In this document: piece by piece, positions 23,963 through 26,367 of the stretch
Layout: each line of letters begins with the position of its first letter
Numbering within the stretch: the stretch's first letter is position 1
Origin: JBCCGI01 sp039029355
GTDB taxonomy: Bacteria; Planctomycetota; UBA1135; GCA-002686595
Reading direction: 5' to 3'
DNA: 26,367 bases
NCBI GenBank assembly: GCA_039029355.1
Contig: JBCCGI010000098.1
Coordinates: forward strand, 1 to 26,367
Program-made: the position numbers and the translations under genes
Notes under the pieces: generated by a model
Databases searched by the model: none
What the model was told of the DNA's origin: nothing
Seen by the model: the letters and a program-made list of their open reading frames with translations, nothing else

Positions 23963-23988
23963 GGGCGGCCCGCGCCGGAGGGCCGTCC
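23963..23988. other. Hairpin in the gspF-gspG gap
   Basis: A 9-bp stem with an 8-base loop (GGGCGGCCC and GGGCCGTCC) and one mismatch in the minus-strand transcript, in the only sizeable gap of the operon. No T run follows. It could protect or separate the gspG mRNA, which encodes the most abundant product. This is inference only. Confidence 0.3.
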
Positions 23989-24019
23989 CCGTGGGTGTAC
24001 CGGAGATAGGGGCAAGCGC

Positions 24020-25285
24020 TCATCCGAGCGACCCCAGCTTGAGGATGGGTAGGACGATCGACCACACGATGTAACCCACCACGACCGCAAGAAAGACGAT
24101 CATGATCGGCTCGAGCACCGTCGTGACGCGCTCGGTGGTGACGTCGATCTCCTCGTCGTAGGCATCCGAGATGCGGTCGAGCATCTGCTCGAGCTCACCC
24201 GAGGCCTCGCCGACCGCGACCATGTAGCCGACGACGGGCGGGAACACGCCGGTCGCCTTCAGCGGCGTCGCGATGTCGGTGCCTTCGAGGATCCGTACGC
24301 GGATGTGGTCGGTGGCGTCCGAGAGCACCCGGTTGCCGACGACGCGGCCGGTGATCTCGAGGCTCTTCACCGCGGGCACGCCGCTGGAGAGCAGCGTCGC
24401 CAGCGTGCGGCAGAAGCGCGCGACCGCCTGCTTGCGCAGGAGCTCGCCAACGATGGGGAGGCGCAGCAGGTTCTTGTCGATGAACAGCCGCCCGCCCTCG
24501 GTCTTGTAGATGCGCTCGACCGTGAACGAGATCGCGGCGATGACGAGCAGCAGCACCCACCAGTAGTTCTGGAACCAATCGCTGACGCCGACCAGGATGC
24601 GCGTCGGCGTCGGCATGGTCTGCCCGGTGTCCTGCAGCATCGCGGTGATCTTCGGGACCACCACCGCCATCAGGATCGCCACGACGAGCATGCCGATGAC
24701 GATCATCAGCACCGGATAGGTGAGCGCCGACACGACCTTGCGCTGCAGCGCGCGCTGGCTGGCGAGGAAGTCGGCGAGGCGCGTGAGCACCACGTCGACC
24801 TGTCCGGTCGCCTCACCCGCGCGGACCATGTTGACGTACAGATCGCTGAAGAGGTCGGGGTGGTCGGCGAGCGAGTCGCCGAGCGAAACACCGGACGTGA
24901 TCCGCTCGCGGATCTCGCGGAACTTGGTCTCGATGCGGCGCGTGTCCGCCTGGTCGATGATCGCGTTCAGCGCTTCCGCCAGCGGGATGCCCGCCCCGAG
25001 CAGCGTGCCGAGCTGACGCGTGATGCCGGCGACGACCTCGAGGTCGCGCGTGCGCGGACCGCTGGGGGTGGAGCGCAGGCTCTGAAGCCGCTCGAGGAAC
25101 GAGACCTTCTTGCCCGCCTCCTTGGACTTCTTCGCCCGGCCCGAAGAGCCCTTCGCCTTGAGGTCCTTGACCAGGATGTTCTCGGCGCGCAGACGCTGGC
25201 GCGCCTCGCGCGGCGTGTCGGCGTCGATGACGCCGGTCTTCATGGCGCCACCCTGGACGTAGGCCTTGTACTCGTAGATCGGCAC
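24020..25285 (-). CDS. gspF: Type II secretion inner-membrane protein GspF
   Basis: 421 residues, the polytopic platform protein that couples the GspE ATPase to pilus assembly. It opens MPIYEYKAYVQGGAMKTGVI, the standard GspF N-terminus. Two GspF domains follow: the first contains ITRQLGTLLGAGIPLAEAL and YVNMVRAGEATGQVD, the second FCRTLATLLSSGVPAVKSL and YMVAVGEASGELEQML. Three long hydrophobic segments are seen (SALTYPVLMIVIGML..., WWVLLLVIAAISFTV, and near the end MIVFLAVVVGYIVWSIV). A Lys/Ser-rich linker (about 45-72) precedes domain 1. The GTG at 25285, 4 bases after the gspE stop, is chosen by homology; the frame above it shadows gspE. Confidence 0.95.
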   Translation of the reverse strand: MPIYEYKAYVQGGAMKTGVIDADTPREARQRLRAENILVKDLKAKGSSGRAKKSKEAGKKVSFLERLQSLRSTPSGPRTRDLEVVAGITRQLGTLLGAGIPLAEALNAIIDQADTRRIETKFREIRERITSGVSLGDSLADHPDLFSDLYVNMVRAGEATGQVDVVLTRLADFLASQRALQRKVVSALTYPVLMIVIGMLVVAILMAVVVPKITAMLQDTGQTMPTPTRILVGVSDWFQNYWWVLLLVIAAISFTVERIYKTEGGRLFIDKNLLRLPIVGELLRKQAVARFCRTLATLLSSGVPAVKSLEITGRVVGNRVLSDATDHIRVRILEGTDIATPLKATGVFPPVVGYMVAVGEASGELEQMLDRISDAYDEEIDVTTERVTTVLEPIMIVFLAVVVGYIVWSIVLPILKLGSLG

Positions 25286-25289
25286 GCGG

Positions 25290-26367
25290 CTAACCCATGT
25301 CGAGCTGCGTGACCCGCAGGACCTCGTCCGGCGTCGAGACACCGGAGATGATCTTGCCTTGGCCGTCCTTGCGGAGCGTCAGCAGGCCGCGGTCGATCGC
25401 GCTCTTTTTCATCTCCGACGCGGTCGCGCCGTTCATGATCTGCGTGCGCAGCGTCTCCTCGACGGGTAGGAACTCGTAGATCGCGGTCCGGCCGGAGTAG
25501 CCGGAGTGGAAGCACTCCTCGCAGCCCTCGCCGTAGGCGATCTCGCCGTTCAGCAGGTCGGGCGACAGGTCGACCTTGCGCAGCTTCGCGGCCCACTCGT
25601 CGTTGATCGGCATCACGACCTTGCAGTGCGGGCAGATCGTCCGCACCAGGCGCTGGGCGATGACGAGCACCATCGAGCTGGCGACGAGGTACGGCTCGAC
25701 GCCCTGGTCGACCATCCGCGTGATCGTGCTGGCGGCGTCGTTGGTGTGGACGGTCGAGAACACCAGGTGGCCGGTGAGCGCGGCGCGGATCGCGACCTCG
25801 GCGGTCTCAAGGTCGCGGATCTCGCCGACCATCATCACGTCGGGGTCCTGGCGCAGGAACGAGCGCAGCCCCGCGGCGAAGGTCAGGCCCTTCTTCGTCG
25901 CGACCTGCACCTGGCTGATGCCGGGCAGCGAGTACTCGACCGGATCCTCGATCGTCAGGACGTTCTTCTGGGTCGTGTCGACCTCGTTGAGCACGCCGTA
26001 GAGCGTCGTCGTCTTGCCCGAGCCGGTGGGGCCGGTGACCAGGATGATGCCGTGGTTCCAGGTCGCGTAGTCCCGGAGCATCTCCTCGTTCTCGGCGGTC
26101 AGGCCGATCTCGTTCAGCGTGTAGAGCCGCGCCGTCTTGTCGAGCAGACGCATGACGATGCGCTCGCCGTTGGTCGTCGGCACGGTGCTGATCCGCACGT
26201 CGACCTCGCCGTCGCCGATGCGGATGGTCGCGCGGCCGTCCTGGGGCAGGCGGCGCTCGGCGATGTCCATCTTGCTCATCACCTTGACGCGGCTGACGAT
26301 GGCCTCCTGCGCCTTGCGCGGGATCGGGTCCATGTCGTAGAGGATCCCGTCGATGCGGAAGCGCACC
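25290..26367 (-). CDS. gspE: Type II secretion ATPase GspE (5' end cut by window)
   Basis: The last 359 codons or so of the cytoplasmic hexameric ATPase that drives T2SS pseudopilus assembly. Counting from the first complete codon in the window: Walker A GPTGSGKTT (112-120), Asp box around TIEDPVEY (138-145), Walker B DVMMVGEIRD (176-185), and the His box with TGH...STVHTND (198-209). A CPHC (245-248) and a CEEC (282-285) make the tetracysteine zinc site that marks GspE rather than PilT. The first visible residues, VRFRIDG, are internal: the reading frame runs off the right edge, and the GTG there is not a start. Confidence 0.96.
   Translation of the reverse strand, partial: VRFRIDGILYDMDPIPRKAQEAIVSRVKVMSKMDIAERRLPQDGRATIRIGDGEVDVRISTVPTTNGERIVMRLLDKTARLYTLNEIGLTAENEEMLRDYATWNHGIILVTGPTGSGKTTTLYGVLNEVDTTQKNVLTIEDPVEYSLPGISQVQVATKKGLTFAAGLRSFLRQDPDVMMVGEIRDLETAEVAIRAALTGHLVFSTVHTNDAASTITRMVDQGVEPYLVASSMVLVIAQRLVRTICPHCKVVMPINDEWAAKLRKVDLSPDLLNGEIAYGEGCEECFHSGYSGRTAIYEFLPVEETLRTQIMNGATASEMKKSAIDRGLLTLRKDGQGKIISGVSTPDEVLRVTQLDMG

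Overview
High-GC chromosomal DNA of a Gram-negative bacterium. The mix of genes suggests a planctomycete-like lineage: a secreted right-handed beta-helix protein, a large secreted protein of no recognisable family, an S9 peptidase with an extra C-terminal domain, and a T2SS E-F-G-H-I-J operon. This lineage call is an inference, and no rRNA or other marker in the window settles it. No tRNA, rRNA, CRISPR array, transposase or phage gene was seen. Nearly all long antisense reading frames are GC-driven shadows.

Layout. (1) 1-6405, plus strand, housekeeping: the 3' part of a long-chain polyprenyl diphosphate synthase, folD, a rhomboid protease, a 678-residue secreted protein of unknown function, and serS 3 bp behind it. 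(2) 6406-11910: a gene-poor stretch with a possible decayed gene end, a secreted beta-helix protein (minus), then divergently a 1192-residue secreted S9-type peptidase with a C-terminal domain resembling DUF5829. (3) 11930-13923: an ABC-2 type exporter, ATPase and permease overlapping by 4 bp. (4) 14054-21151: a metal (probably zinc) homeostasis locus. (5) 21330-26367, minus strand: type II secretion genes gspE (cut by the window edge), F, G, H, I, J.

The metal locus is the most interesting part. A COG0523/ZigA-type GTPase (plus) converges on a four-gene minus-strand operon. In order of transcription this encodes a ZIP transporter, an SO_0444-type metal-efflux permease fused in frame to an HflK-like SPFH domain, a separate HflC, and a separate HflK. 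All three junctions in this operon are ATGA or GTGA stop-start overlaps, so translation is probably coupled. Divergent from it lie an SmtB/CzrA-like ArsR repressor, which keeps all four alpha5 zinc ligands, and a small His/Cys-rich protein with two copies of one repeat. The arrangement suggests that membrane-scaffold (SPFH) proteins are used here as parts of a metal-transport complex instead of, or besides, their classical role as FtsH modulators. No ftsH is present in the window.

The regulator and the operon face each other across a GC-rich 345-bp spacer. Its one AT-rich pocket (about 20429-20466) holds nested inverted repeats and promoter-like hexamers. The regulator/His-rich pair ends in a near-ideal intrinsic terminator (21227-21263).
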